From the NCBI GenBank assembly GCA_910586035.1, contig CAJUHT010000001.1:161548-225547 (forward strand): a DNA stretch of 64,000 nt, in the 5' to 3' direction. Numbering within the stretch: position 1 is the first letter of the stretch; each line of letters opens with the position of its first letter. This DNA is from an uncultured Christensenella sp. Its GTDB lineage: Bacteria; Bacillota; Clostridia; Christensenellales; Borkfalkiaceae. This document shows positions 26,729 to 34,451 of this stretch, one piece after another. Both the position numbers and the translations under genes were made by a program. The notes under the pieces were generated by a model that did no database searches, was not told the DNA's origin, and saw only the letters and a list, made by a program, of their open reading frames with translations.

Positions 26729-26754
26729 ACTTTTCTCCTTAACAAAATAAAAAA

Positions 26755-26972
26755 AGCCTTAAATTCAAGCACACTGCTGAATTTAAGGACGCAAATTCTT
26801 ATTTGCGCGGTTCCACCCTAATTGCCGAAATCGACCGCTCTTTTCCCCTGCCGATATAACTGTTAAGTGGTTTCCCGTTATCCCTCGGAATAAGCGCTTC
26901 GCAGCAAACGCGCTCTCTCTGAAAAACCTAAGGCGGTACTTGTCTTACTTACATGGCAAGTTGATATTTAAT
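26755..26972 (-). promoter_or_regulatory. T-box riboswitch leader of thrS
   Basis: The minus strand carries the T-box core GGGTGGAACCGCGC (about 26806-26819), preceded by a long stem I region and followed by a terminator: CCTTAAATTCA...TGAATTTAAGG and then CTTTTTTTATTTT ending near 26755. A candidate specifier ACC followed by A occurs in GAAACCAC near 26870. That fits threonine and the tRNA-Thr(GGT) in this window. The specifier placement is inferred; the core and terminator are directly visible. Confidence 0.92.
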
Positions 26973-26979
26973 TTTCTTT

Positions 26980-27008
26980 ATATTAGTACAATTTAACGCC
27001 AATGTCAA
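26980..27008 (-). promoter_or_regulatory. Predicted sigma-A promoter of thrS
   Basis: On the minus strand TTGACA (27003-27008), a 17-bp spacer and TAATAT (26980-26985), immediately before the T-box leader. Confidence 0.8.
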
Positions 27009-27039
27009 CGACTTTACCCGCCAAAACGCAAAAATTTAA

Positions 27040-27068
27040 TTGCCAAAAATTATATAACTATGTATAAT
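27040..27068 (+). promoter_or_regulatory. Predicted sigma-A promoter of leuS
   Basis: TTGCCA (27040-27045), a 17-bp spacer and TATAAT (27063-27068). The leader is only about 25 nt, so leuS has no room for a T-box, unlike thrS. Confidence 0.7.
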
Positions 27069-27100
27069 GAGTATCAAATAAAATTTTCAAGGAAAAATTT

Positions 27101-29509
27101 ATGCCTTACACCAACTTTACCGAAACAGAAAAAAAATGGGCGGCTTATTGGGAGAAAAACAAGACCTTCCACACCGATTTACACGATTTTTCCAAACCTA
27201 AATACTATATTTTGGATATGTTCCCCTATCCCTCGGGCGCAGGCTTACACGTGGGACACCCCGAAGGCTACACCGCCACCGACGTTATCGCGCGTATGAA
27301 GCGTATGCAGGGCTACAACGTTTTGCACCCCATCGGCTTCGACAGTTTCGGTCTGCCCGCCGAACAGTACGCCATAAAGACGGGCAACCACCCCGGCGGC
27401 TTTACGGAAGAAAATATAAAAAACTTTACCAAACAGCTTAAAATGTTGGGCTTTACCTACGATTGGGAGCAAACCGTTTCCACCTGCGACCCCGCCTACT
27501 ACAAGTGGACGCAGTGGTTCTTTAAACAACTCGTTAAAGAGGGACTTGCCCGCTACGTTGAAACGCCCGTAAACTGGTGCGAAGAGCTTGGCACGGTGCT
27601 TGCCAACGACGAAATTATTGACGGAAAGAGCGAGCGCGGCGGCTATCCCGTCGTGCGCAAAAATATGAAGCAGTGGGTAATCGATATACAAAAGTATGCC
27701 GACCGACTGCTCGAAGGTTTGGACGAACTCGATTGGAGCGAGTCCTCGAAAGCGGCTCAGCGCAATTGGATAGGCAAATCGGTAGGCGCTAAAATCGACT
27801 TTGCAGTAGACGGCACAAACGAAACTTTCACCGTATTCACTACCCGTTGCGACACGCTTTTCGGCGTTACCTACTGCGTGCTTGCACCCGAACACCAACT
27901 TGTAGACAAAATTACCACCGCCGAACAGAAAAACGTTGTTGAAGCCTACAAAGCGGCTTGCGCAAGCAAGTCGGAACTTGAAAGAACCGAACTCAACAAG
28001 GAAAAGACGGGCGCGTTTACGGGCGCGTATGCAATCAACCCCGCAAACGGCAAAAAGCTCCCCGTTTATATTTCCGACTACGTGCTTACCACCTACGGCA
28101 CGGGCGCGATTATGGCTGTTCCCGCGCACGACACGCGCGACTGGGAATTTGCAAAAAAATTCAATTTACCCATAATCCCCGTACTCGAAGGCGGCAACGT
28201 TCAAAAGGAAGCGTTTACGGAGGACGGCTTACACGTAAACAGCGGGTTTATGGACGGTATGAACAAGCAGGAAGCGATTGCCGCAATGCTCGAATGGCTT
28301 GATAAGAACGGCTACGGCAAAAAAGCCGTAAGCTATAAACTGCGCGAATGGATATTTGCCCGCCAACGCTATTGGGGCGAACCTCTGCCCGTAGTGCATC
28401 TCGAAAACGGCGAGGACGTTTTGCTTGCCGACGAAGAACTGCCGCTGATTCTGCCCGAAATGGACGACTATAAGGCGCACGGCGGCAACGCGCCATTGGA
28501 AAACGCCAAAGATTGGGTAAACGTTGAAATAAACGGCGTTAAGGGCAAGCGCGAAACCACCACTATGCCCGGCTCGGCAGGTTCAAGCTGGTACTTTTTA
28601 AGATACTGCGACCCGCACAACGACGGCGTTTTTGCCGATTACGAACTTATGAAATACTGGCTTCCCGTAGACTTTTACTGCGGCGGCAAGGAGCACCTCG
28701 TCGGGCATTTGCTATACTCCCGCTTCTGGATGAATTTCCTTTTCGATAAGGGGCTTGTTCCCTGCAAGGAGCCGTTTACAAAGCTCTTCCACCAGGGGAT
28801 GATTTTGGGAGAAAACGGCGAAAAGATGTCTAAATCTTTGGGAAACGTTATAAATCCCGATGACATTGTGCGCGACTACGGCGCCGATGTACTCAGAATG
28901 TACGAAATGTTTATGGGTCCCGTAGCCGATACAAAGCCCTGGAACACCGCCAATATCGAGGGCGTGAAGAAATTTATAGACAGGATACACAGACTTTACT
29001 GCGAGAGCAACGTAATAAACGCAACGCCGAACAAAAACCTTGAAAGATTATACAACCAAACCGTTAAAAAGGTTGGCGAAGATTATCTGTCATTGAAAGT
29101 AAATACGGCAATTTCCCAAATGATGATTTTTGTAAACGCTATTTACAAGGAAATCAACGATGGCAGAAACTTCCCCTTGGAATATGCGGAAGGGCTTATA
29201 AAGCTACTCAACCCCGTAATACCGTTTATCACGGAGGAAATATGGACTACCGTCCTCGGACATTCCGGCACCATAGCCTACGAAAGCTGGCCCGAATACG
29301 ACGAAAGCAAGTGCGGAGAAGACGTTTTTGAATACGCCGTGCAGGTAAACAGCAAAATTAAATGCAAAATAACTTTGCCCGCCGATATGAGCGCAAAGGA
29401 AATTGAAGAAACCGTAAAAAACAACGGCGAAATCGCCCCTATAATAGAGGGCAAACAAATCAAGAAATTTATCGTAGTACCCAAACGGCTTATAAACATA
29501 ATCGTTTAA
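27101..29509 (+). CDS. leuS: Leucyl-tRNA synthetase
   Basis: An 802-residue class I synthetase of bacterial length. The HIGH-type signature is [14 protein letters not shown] near residue 40, the editing domain spans roughly residues 220-420 ([27 protein letters not shown]), and the KMSKS loop is [16 protein letters not shown] near residue 575. AAGGA lies 9 nt before the ATG. It charges tRNA-Leu; two tRNA-Leu genes occur in this window. It is monocistronic between its promoter and a strong terminator. Confidence 0.98.
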   Translation: MPYTNFTETEKKWAAYWEKNKTFHTDLHDFSKPKYYILDMFPYPSGAGLHVGHPEGYTATDVIARMKRMQGYNVLHPIGFDSFGLPAEQYAIKTGNHPGGFTEENIKNFTKQLKMLGFTYDWEQTVSTCDPAYYKWTQWFFKQLVKEGLARYVETPVNWCEELGTVLANDEIIDGKSERGGYPVVRKNMKQWVIDIQKYADRLLEGLDELDWSESSKAAQRNWIGKSVGAKIDFAVDGTNETFTVFTTRCDTLFGVTYCVLAPEHQLVDKITTAEQKNVVEAYKAACASKSELERTELNKEKTGAFTGAYAINPANGKKLPVYISDYVLTTYGTGAIMAVPAHDTRDWEFAKKFNLPIIPVLEGGNVQKEAFTEDGLHVNSGFMDGMNKQEAIAAMLEWLDKNGYGKKAVSYKLREWIFARQRYWGEPLPVVHLENGEDVLLADEELPLILPEMDDYKAHGGNAPLENAKDWVNVEINGVKGKRETTTMPGSAGSSWYFLRYCDPHNDGVFADYELMKYWLPVDFYCGGKEHLVGHLLYSRFWMNFLFDKGLVPCKEPFTKLFHQGMILGENGEKMSKSLGNVINPDDIVRDYGADVLRMYEMFMGPVADTKPWNTANIEGVKKFIDRIHRLYCESNVINATPNKNLERLYNQTVKKVGEDYLSLKVNTAISQMMIFVNAIYKEINDGRNFPLEYAEGLIKLLNPVIPFITEEIWTTVLGHSGTIAYESWPEYDESKCGEDVFEYAVQVNSKIKCKITLPADMSAKEIEETVKNNGEIAPIIEGKQIKKFIVVPKRLINIIV

Positions 29510-29514
29510 AACCC

Positions 29515-29555
29515 AACGCCCCGCGGCAGATTTGCCGCGGGGCGTTACTCTTTAT
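29515..29555. terminator. Bidirectional terminator between leuS and the acetyltransferase gene
   Basis: AACGCCCCGCGGCA (29515-29528) and TGCCGCGGGGCGTT (ending 29545) pair perfectly around a short loop. T-rich sequence follows on the plus side and the hairpin also lies just past the stop of the convergent gene. Confidence 0.85.
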
Positions 29556-30118
29556 TATTTATTTTTGAAAACGTAATAATCGCCGTACTTTTTGCCGTCG
29601 AAACCAATCAGCTTTTCGTTTACGGGCATAAATCCGAGCTTTTTAAGCGCCGCAATTCTTTGCTTTGCCTCGGGCACAGCCTTTGTCGCAACCATTGCAC
29701 AACCGAAAATTTCAAGCGACGGCTTTACGATAAGCGATAAAATTTCTTCTATTTTTCCGTTCTCTTCGTAATCGCTACGCAAGTCCAACCGCAAAAGTCC
29801 GCAATCGTTAAAAAAATCTTGCGCGTTTCTTTTGAATTCTTCTACCGTTCCCACCGCTTCGCCGCTTATCTTGTCAATAACCGTCCAGCGGACAAACCAA
29901 CCGTTTTCGTAGGCTTGCCGCCAAAACTTAACCGCCTGTTCCATTCTTTCCATCGTGGTGTAGTAAAAGTTATCGCCGTGGCAGTTGTCGCCGTTAAAAA
30001 ACTCCGCCGCTTTCTTGTCGCTGTAAACTTTAAGCAAGTCCTGCGCGTCGCCTTCTATTGCCAATCTTAAAATAAACCCGTCGTTTTCAAACGAAGGACA
30101 ATTTTCGTATACGTTCAT
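29555..30118 (-). CDS. GNAT family N-acetyltransferase (RimJ/RimL-like)
   Basis: A 187-residue protein with the order of GNAT elements: an N-terminal GFILRLAIEGDAQDLLKVYSD start, WTVIDKISGEAVGTVEEF as the central beta hairpin, and a C-terminal KQRIAALKKLGFMPVNEK helix and strand. The usual acetyl-CoA loop (Q/RxxGxG/A) is not clear, so the cofactor site may be degenerate. Substrate unknown. It is convergent with leuS and follows the leucine-rich-repeat gene by 32 bp. Confidence 0.75.
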   Translation of the reverse strand: MNVYENCPSFENDGFILRLAIEGDAQDLLKVYSDKKAAEFFNGDNCHGDNFYYTTMERMEQAVKFWRQAYENGWFVRWTVIDKISGEAVGTVEEFKRNAQDFFNDCGLLRLDLRSDYEENGKIEEILSLIVKPSLEIFGCAMVATKAVPEAKQRIAALKKLGFMPVNEKLIGFDGKKYGDYYVFKNK

Positions 30119-30150
30119 TGTCGTCCCCCTATTACACTTACCGTTTTTAA

Positions 30151-32841
30151 TTAAAGAAACGAAAACTCAACGCGCCTGCCTTTAAGCCCGAATTCCTTAC
30201 CCTTAAAACCGAAATAATCGTATTTTTTAAGCAGAGTTTTAGAAGCCGTTATACTTACAAGGTTGTCGCAATATTCAAAATAGGGATTGCAGACGTAATT
30301 CACCGTTTCGGCAATGGTAACGCTTTTAAGATTTTTGCAGTTTTTAAACGCATTATTGTAAATGTCAGTTACTCCGTTGGGAATTACGATACTTTCAAGC
30401 TTAGTACATTTATCAAAAGCATAATTGTCTATGCGCACGACGCTGCCGTCGTCGGGTATAACGCTGTTGTTGCATCCGCGCACCAAAATTTTATCCTGTG
30501 TTTTAATAAGACAGTTTCCCGAACTGTGGAACACGGGATTGCCCTGTTCAACCTCAATTTTTTCAAGACCGCCGCACCCTTTAAATACGTCTACAAGTTT
30601 TATAACGCCTTTGGGAATTACAATTTCCTTAATCTCAATGCAACCCATAAATGCGCAAGCTCCAATCTTTGTAACAATAGCAGGAATATTTACAGATTCA
30701 AGCGAGGCGCATTTACGGAAAGCATCGCACCCTATTTCGGTTACACTGTCGGGTAAATTTATCGAAGTCAACTCGGCACATTCTGCAAACGCCTCTTCGC
30801 CTACGCTCTCGCAGATTGCGTTTTCCGCAAAGACGACCTTTTTAATTTTGGGTGCGCTTTCGGAATCTGCGCTGAAAAGATATGCGGGTATTCTTTGCAC
30901 GTTGGCGCCGAAATTTACAATAATTCCGTCTGCGTTTTTGCCGGCATTGTAAAACATTATGGTGCTTACCCACAAATCGCCGCAACAATCGGCGTTAAAA
31001 TTTATTTCGGTAAGCGCAGTACATTGCGAAAACGCCTCGCCGTTCATAGTAGTAACGCCCTTGGGGATGGTTAAACTTTCAAGCGCCGTGCAGTATTTAA
31101 ACGCGCTCGGTCCTATCGTCTTTAAAGTTTGCGGCAACGTAACACTCTTTAACTTACCGCAACTTTTAAAAGCCCCCGAGCCAATCGATTTAACGCCTTC
31201 GGGCACGTCGATATGCTCGATGTCCACCCCGGCAAAGGCGTTTGCCGCAATTGTATTTACACTGCCGTCCGCGGGTATTATACTGTCCTTAAAACCGTAT
31301 ATAAGATTTTTCTTTTTGATTTCTATAAGGCAGTTGCCCGCAGTACGGTAAACGCCGTTTTTATCGTCTACTTTTATGCTTTTGAGATTGGCGCACCTCT
31401 CTATCGCCTTATTTGCAATTGAGGTGAGCGTTGACGGCAACGTTATTGTTTCCACGTACTTTTTATTATAAAAAGCTTTGACGCCAATCTTTTTAACTCC
31501 CTCGGGAATAATTACGTCCTTCGATTTGCCTTTGTATTTAAGCAAAACGTTATCGGCTATCTCAAATCCGACGTCGCCCGTCTTTTTAGGCGGAGCAACC
31601 TTTACTTTGCAAGCTTCGAAAACTTTACTGCCAATAAACTCGATGCTTGAAGGCATTTTAACCGTTTCAAGCTTTTCACAACAATCGAACGCCCCGTCGC
31701 CTATGTATTTAATGCCTTCGGGAATTTCTATACTTTCAAGCGAAGTACAATAGCCGAAAGCAAACTTGCCAATATTTTCAACAGAGCCGTTAAACTTTAC
31801 GTCAATTAACTTTTGACAGTTTAAAAACGCCATTGTTTCAATAGTTTTCAAAGTTTTCGGGAAAGTTATGCTTTTGAGTGCCGCACATTCGCTGAAACAA
31901 CTTTCTCCAATCTCCGTAACGCCTTCCGAAACGACAACGCTTTCCAGATTTTTGCACCACCTGAAAGTATTTTTACCTGTGTTACTTACGTTTGCACCGA
32001 AAACCAAGTTCTTAATTCCGCTATAATAAAATGCTTCCGCACCTATTTTCTTAATGCTGTCGGGCAAAACCAAGTCGATTTTTAAATTTTCGTTATAGGA
32101 AAACGCACCGTCCCCGATAGTTTGTACACCGTTGCCCAATTCAATGCTTTTAAGATTATAGCAACGCGTAAAGGCGCGCTTTTCAATAGTTTTTACCGAA
32201 TCGGGAATAACTACGCTTTCCAATGCAAAATTGAACTCGAAAGCAAATTTGCAAATCTTTGTTATCCCCTCCGGTATCACAACGTTGGTAAGCCCCTTAG
32301 AATGAACGTTGTTTCTGGGGTGTATGCTGTCGTTTGAAAACGAATTTTCTCCTAAAACCGTAACGCTGCCGTCGGAGGGAATAACGCTTTGTTTGCAGCC
32401 GCGAATAAGCACCTTTTTTCGCGTTTCGATTAAACAGTTGCCGGAGCTGTGATAAACGGGGTTATTTTCGTCAACCGTAATTTCTTCTATATCCCCGCAA
32501 TTGGTAAACGCGCCTTCGCCTATCGAAGTTACGGTATCCGGAATGACAATTTTTTTTAGGCTATGACAGTTATAAAACGCGTCTTTGCCTATCTCTTCAA
32601 CCCCTTGCGGAATAATAATTTCCTGCAATTGTTCACAGCAGGAAAAAGCACCATTACCAATTTTTTTTAAGGTTGACGGCAAAAAAACTCTCTTAACGCC
32701 GCAGTACGCCACTTCGAAAGCCCTGTTGCCTATGGCAATTACGCCTTCGGGAACATAGGCGTCCCCGTCAAAGCCGCGCACTTCCCTGAATAAAACGACA
32801 ACGTTGTTTATTATTTCCATATTATAATTGTACTTCGCCAT
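30151..32841 (-). CDS. Leucine-rich-repeat (BspA/LRR_5 type) protein without a signal peptide
   Basis: About 896 residues built almost entirely of 23-residue repeats of the form I.....V..IG..AF..C..L..I.IP, the treponemal/BspA LRR_5 type, for example VTSIGEGAFTNCGDIEEI and VKTIEKRAFTRCYNLKSI. Four units are interrupted by the variant NPVYHSSGNCLIETRKKVLI-like insert (HSSGNCLI...VIPDDGSV). The start MAKYNYNME at 32841 has GGGG 5 nt upstream; a TTG ten codons earlier is less likely. No signal peptide, lipobox, anchor or sorting signal is visible, so it is either cytoplasmic or exported in an unusual way. Such repeats are usually binding surfaces. Confidence 0.85.
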   Translation of the reverse strand: MAKYNYNMEIINNVVVLFREVRGFDGDAYVPEGVIAIGNRAFEVAYCGVKRVFLPSTLKKIGNGAFSCCEQLQEIIIPQGVEEIGKDAFYNCHSLKKIVIPDTVTSIGEGAFTNCGDIEEITVDENNPVYHSSGNCLIETRKKVLIRGCKQSVIPSDGSVTVLGENSFSNDSIHPRNNVHSKGLTNVVIPEGITKICKFAFEFNFALESVVIPDSVKTIEKRAFTRCYNLKSIELGNGVQTIGDGAFSYNENLKIDLVLPDSIKKIGAEAFYYSGIKNLVFGANVSNTGKNTFRWCKNLESVVVSEGVTEIGESCFSECAALKSITFPKTLKTIETMAFLNCQKLIDVKFNGSVENIGKFAFGYCTSLESIEIPEGIKYIGDGAFDCCEKLETVKMPSSIEFIGSKVFEACKVKVAPPKKTGDVGFEIADNVLLKYKGKSKDVIIPEGVKKIGVKAFYNKKYVETITLPSTLTSIANKAIERCANLKSIKVDDKNGVYRTAGNCLIEIKKKNLIYGFKDSIIPADGSVNTIAANAFAGVDIEHIDVPEGVKSIGSGAFKSCGKLKSVTLPQTLKTIGPSAFKYCTALESLTIPKGVTTMNGEAFSQCTALTEINFNADCCGDLWVSTIMFYNAGKNADGIIVNFGANVQRIPAYLFSADSESAPKIKKVVFAENAICESVGEEAFAECAELTSINLPDSVTEIGCDAFRKCASLESVNIPAIVTKIGACAFMGCIEIKEIVIPKGVIKLVDVFKGCGGLEKIEVEQGNPVFHSSGNCLIKTQDKILVRGCNNSVIPDDGSVVRIDNYAFDKCTKLESIVIPNGVTDIYNNAFKNCKNLKSVTIAETVNYVCNPYFEYCDNLVSITASKTLLKKYDYFGFKGKEFGLKGRRVEFSFL

Positions 32842-32967
32842 ATTTACCCCAAAAGTTAATTCATTTTGCAATTTACATTATAATATAGCAAAACGCATTT
32901 TTCAAGTATTTTAACTTTCTTTATAGACAAATACGGCAATTGGCAAATTTTGGTAATTAAAGAATAT

Positions 32968-32990
32968 TCCCCGCAGACGTTTGCGGGGAA
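32968..32990 (-). terminator. Hairpin, probable terminator of the decayed DUF4097 gene
   Basis: TTCCCCGCA and TGCGGGGAA arms around AACGTC, then ATTCTTTAATTA on the minus strand, about 40 bp past the last stop of the pseudogene. Confidence 0.6.
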
Positions 32991-33027
32991 CTCAAATAAA
33001 ACTAAAATATATAATATTGCTTTTAAC

Positions 33028-33520
33028 TCACTTAATAAATTCAATATTTATATTTCCGTTATTACAATCTGCCGAAAACGATTTTTCGCCATTATCCTTA
33101 CGCAAAGGCAAATTGCAATCGCCCTTTTTAATATTGCAGTAAATAGAAAAGTCGTCTCATCCACCGACTACCGTACCCGTTATGTTGCCGTCCTTTGCTT
33201 TTAAGTTGACAGATTTGCCTACGCTTACCCGTTCGCACATTATATTGCCGCCGTTCGTATCAAAACTTATATTTTCCAAGACCGAAATCGCGGTAACGTT
33301 TATGTTTGCGTTTGTTGTATTTACGGAGAACGCGTCAATTATATCGTTTGATATTCTAATCTTAATTTTGCGATATTCTGCCGACGGCTTTGTTCCGATA
33401 AAGTCAGTCCAATCTTTATTAAAAGTTAATTTTATAATCAATTCCTGATTTTCTGAAACCGTTATATCAAGATATTCCTTTTTACCGTGTTTCCCGATTT
33501 TACTATTCAGTTGATTGTAC
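33028..33520 (-). pseudogene. Decayed DUF4097 (beta-helix-like repeat) protein
   Basis: A central open stretch (33157-33441) has the DUF4097 rhythm: ISVLENISFDTNGGNIMCERV, VNLKAKDGNITGTVVGG as separate strands. An in-frame TGA at 33157-33159 interrupts it, yet the same frame then continues as DDFSIYCNIKKGDCNLPLR and SFSADCNNGNINIEFIK to a real stop at 33028. Upstream the frame is open from about 33520 (KYNQLNSKIGKHGKKEYLDI) but has no start, only a preceding stop. Thus at least one nonsense change and loss of the N-terminus are visible. DUF4097 proteins are often exported or membrane-linked and lie beside PspC or DUF1700 genes; none remain here. Confidence 0.65.
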
Positions 33521-33640
33521 TTTCAGGAATTTTACAATGGAACTACCAAGCGCAAATATTTATAGAAAAATAATTCATTTGTAGCCTACACTTTTATGCG
33601 GCTTAAAAAATTTTTATAATTTACATTTAAACGGCAACGA

Positions 33641-33672
33641 AAAAAACCTGCACTCTTATGAGCACAGGTTTT
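33641..33672 (-). terminator. Terminator after tRNA-Leu(AAG)
   Basis: On the minus strand AACCTG and CAGGTT arms with an inner GCTC/GAGT pairing are followed by six T residues, just past the CCA end of the tRNA. Confidence 0.8.
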
Positions 33673-33674
33673 TA

Positions 33675-33759
33675 TGGTGCACTCAACAGGAGTTGAACCT
33701 GCATGGAGTTACCCACAAGATCCTTAGTCTTGCGCGTCTGCCAATTCCGCCATGAGTGC
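33675..33759 (-). tRNA. tRNA-Leu (anticodon AAG)
   Basis: An 85-nt class II tRNA. Acceptor arms GCACTCA/TGAGTGC pair fully, the D-arm has GCG...CGC, the anticodon stem CAAGA/TCTTG encloses loop CTAAGGA with AAG as anticodon, there is a long variable arm, the T-loop is TTCAACT and CCA is encoded. A at position 34 is uncommon in bacteria outside tRNA-Arg(ACG) and would normally be deaminated to inosine. It lies between the decayed DUF4097 gene and coaE. Confidence 0.95.
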
Positions 33760-33848
33760 ATAACTTTTCAAAAGCATTGATATTCTATAATATTTATCGT
33801 ATAAAGTCAAGCCAAAATAACGGCATTTTTATTAAATTTGCAAATAAT

Positions 33849-34451
33849 TTATAAACCATACTTTCGAGCCATTTTTGCCAAAATTAAACGTATTACTTTA
33901 CGCAAATTGTCAATATTGCCTTGATTATGTATGACATAGTACTCTTCAAATTTGCAATTATCATAATTCAGTTGACTTTCTATGCGAATTTGCGCCTCTT
34001 TTAATGAAAGTTTATTCCTGTTTGCAAGGCTTAAAATTCTTTCGTTTATATCGCGTTGCACCACCACAACTTCGTTAAACAGCTTTTCATACCCGCACTC
34101 AAAAAGTACGGGCACTTCAAAAAAAACAAGCCCTTTACAGTTTTCTGCTCGGCGAAACATTTCGCTGAAAATCAGCGGGTGCGTAATCTCATTAAGTTTT
34201 TTTAATTTATTGCTATCGGAAAATACGGCATTGGCAAGCATATGCCTGTCAATACCGCCGTCGGCCGCCAAAATATCATTACCAAACTCTGATGTTAATT
34301 TTTCGGTAAACGCGCCGCGAGTCAATAATTCGGCATATATTTCGTCGCAGGAAAATAGCGCAAACCCTTGCTCTTTGATATAATTGCATACCGTTGTTTT
34401 TCCGCTTGCTATTCCGCCCGTAACGGCAACTTTAATATTATTTTGCTTCAT
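33849..34451 (-). CDS. coaE: Dephospho-CoA kinase
   Basis: About 200 residues from the ATG at 34451. The P-loop is VTGGIASGKTTV near residue 8, followed by the CoaE landmarks FSCDEIYAELL (the conserved cD.i motif), LNEITHPLI and VVVVQRDINERILSLANRNKLS (lid region). It adds the 3'-phosphate of coenzyme A. The ATG overlaps the end of polA by 14 bp, so it is translationally coupled; the polA-coaE order is common in Firmicutes. A longer in-frame start nine codons upstream lies inside polA and lacks support. Confidence 0.95.
   Translation of the reverse strand: MKQNNIKVAVTGGIASGKTTVCNYIKEQGFALFSCDEIYAELLTRGAFTEKLTSEFGNDILAADGGIDRHMLANAVFSDSNKLKKLNEITHPLIFSEMFRRAENCKGLVFFEVPVLFECGYEKLFNEVVVVQRDINERILSLANRNKLSLKEAQIRIESQLNYDNCKFEEYYVIHNQGNIDNLRKVIRLILAKMARKYGL

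Noticed and set aside
27245..28129. Long minus-strand open frame opposite leuS
   Set aside because: Antisense to the HIGH and editing regions of leuS; no recognisable protein features.
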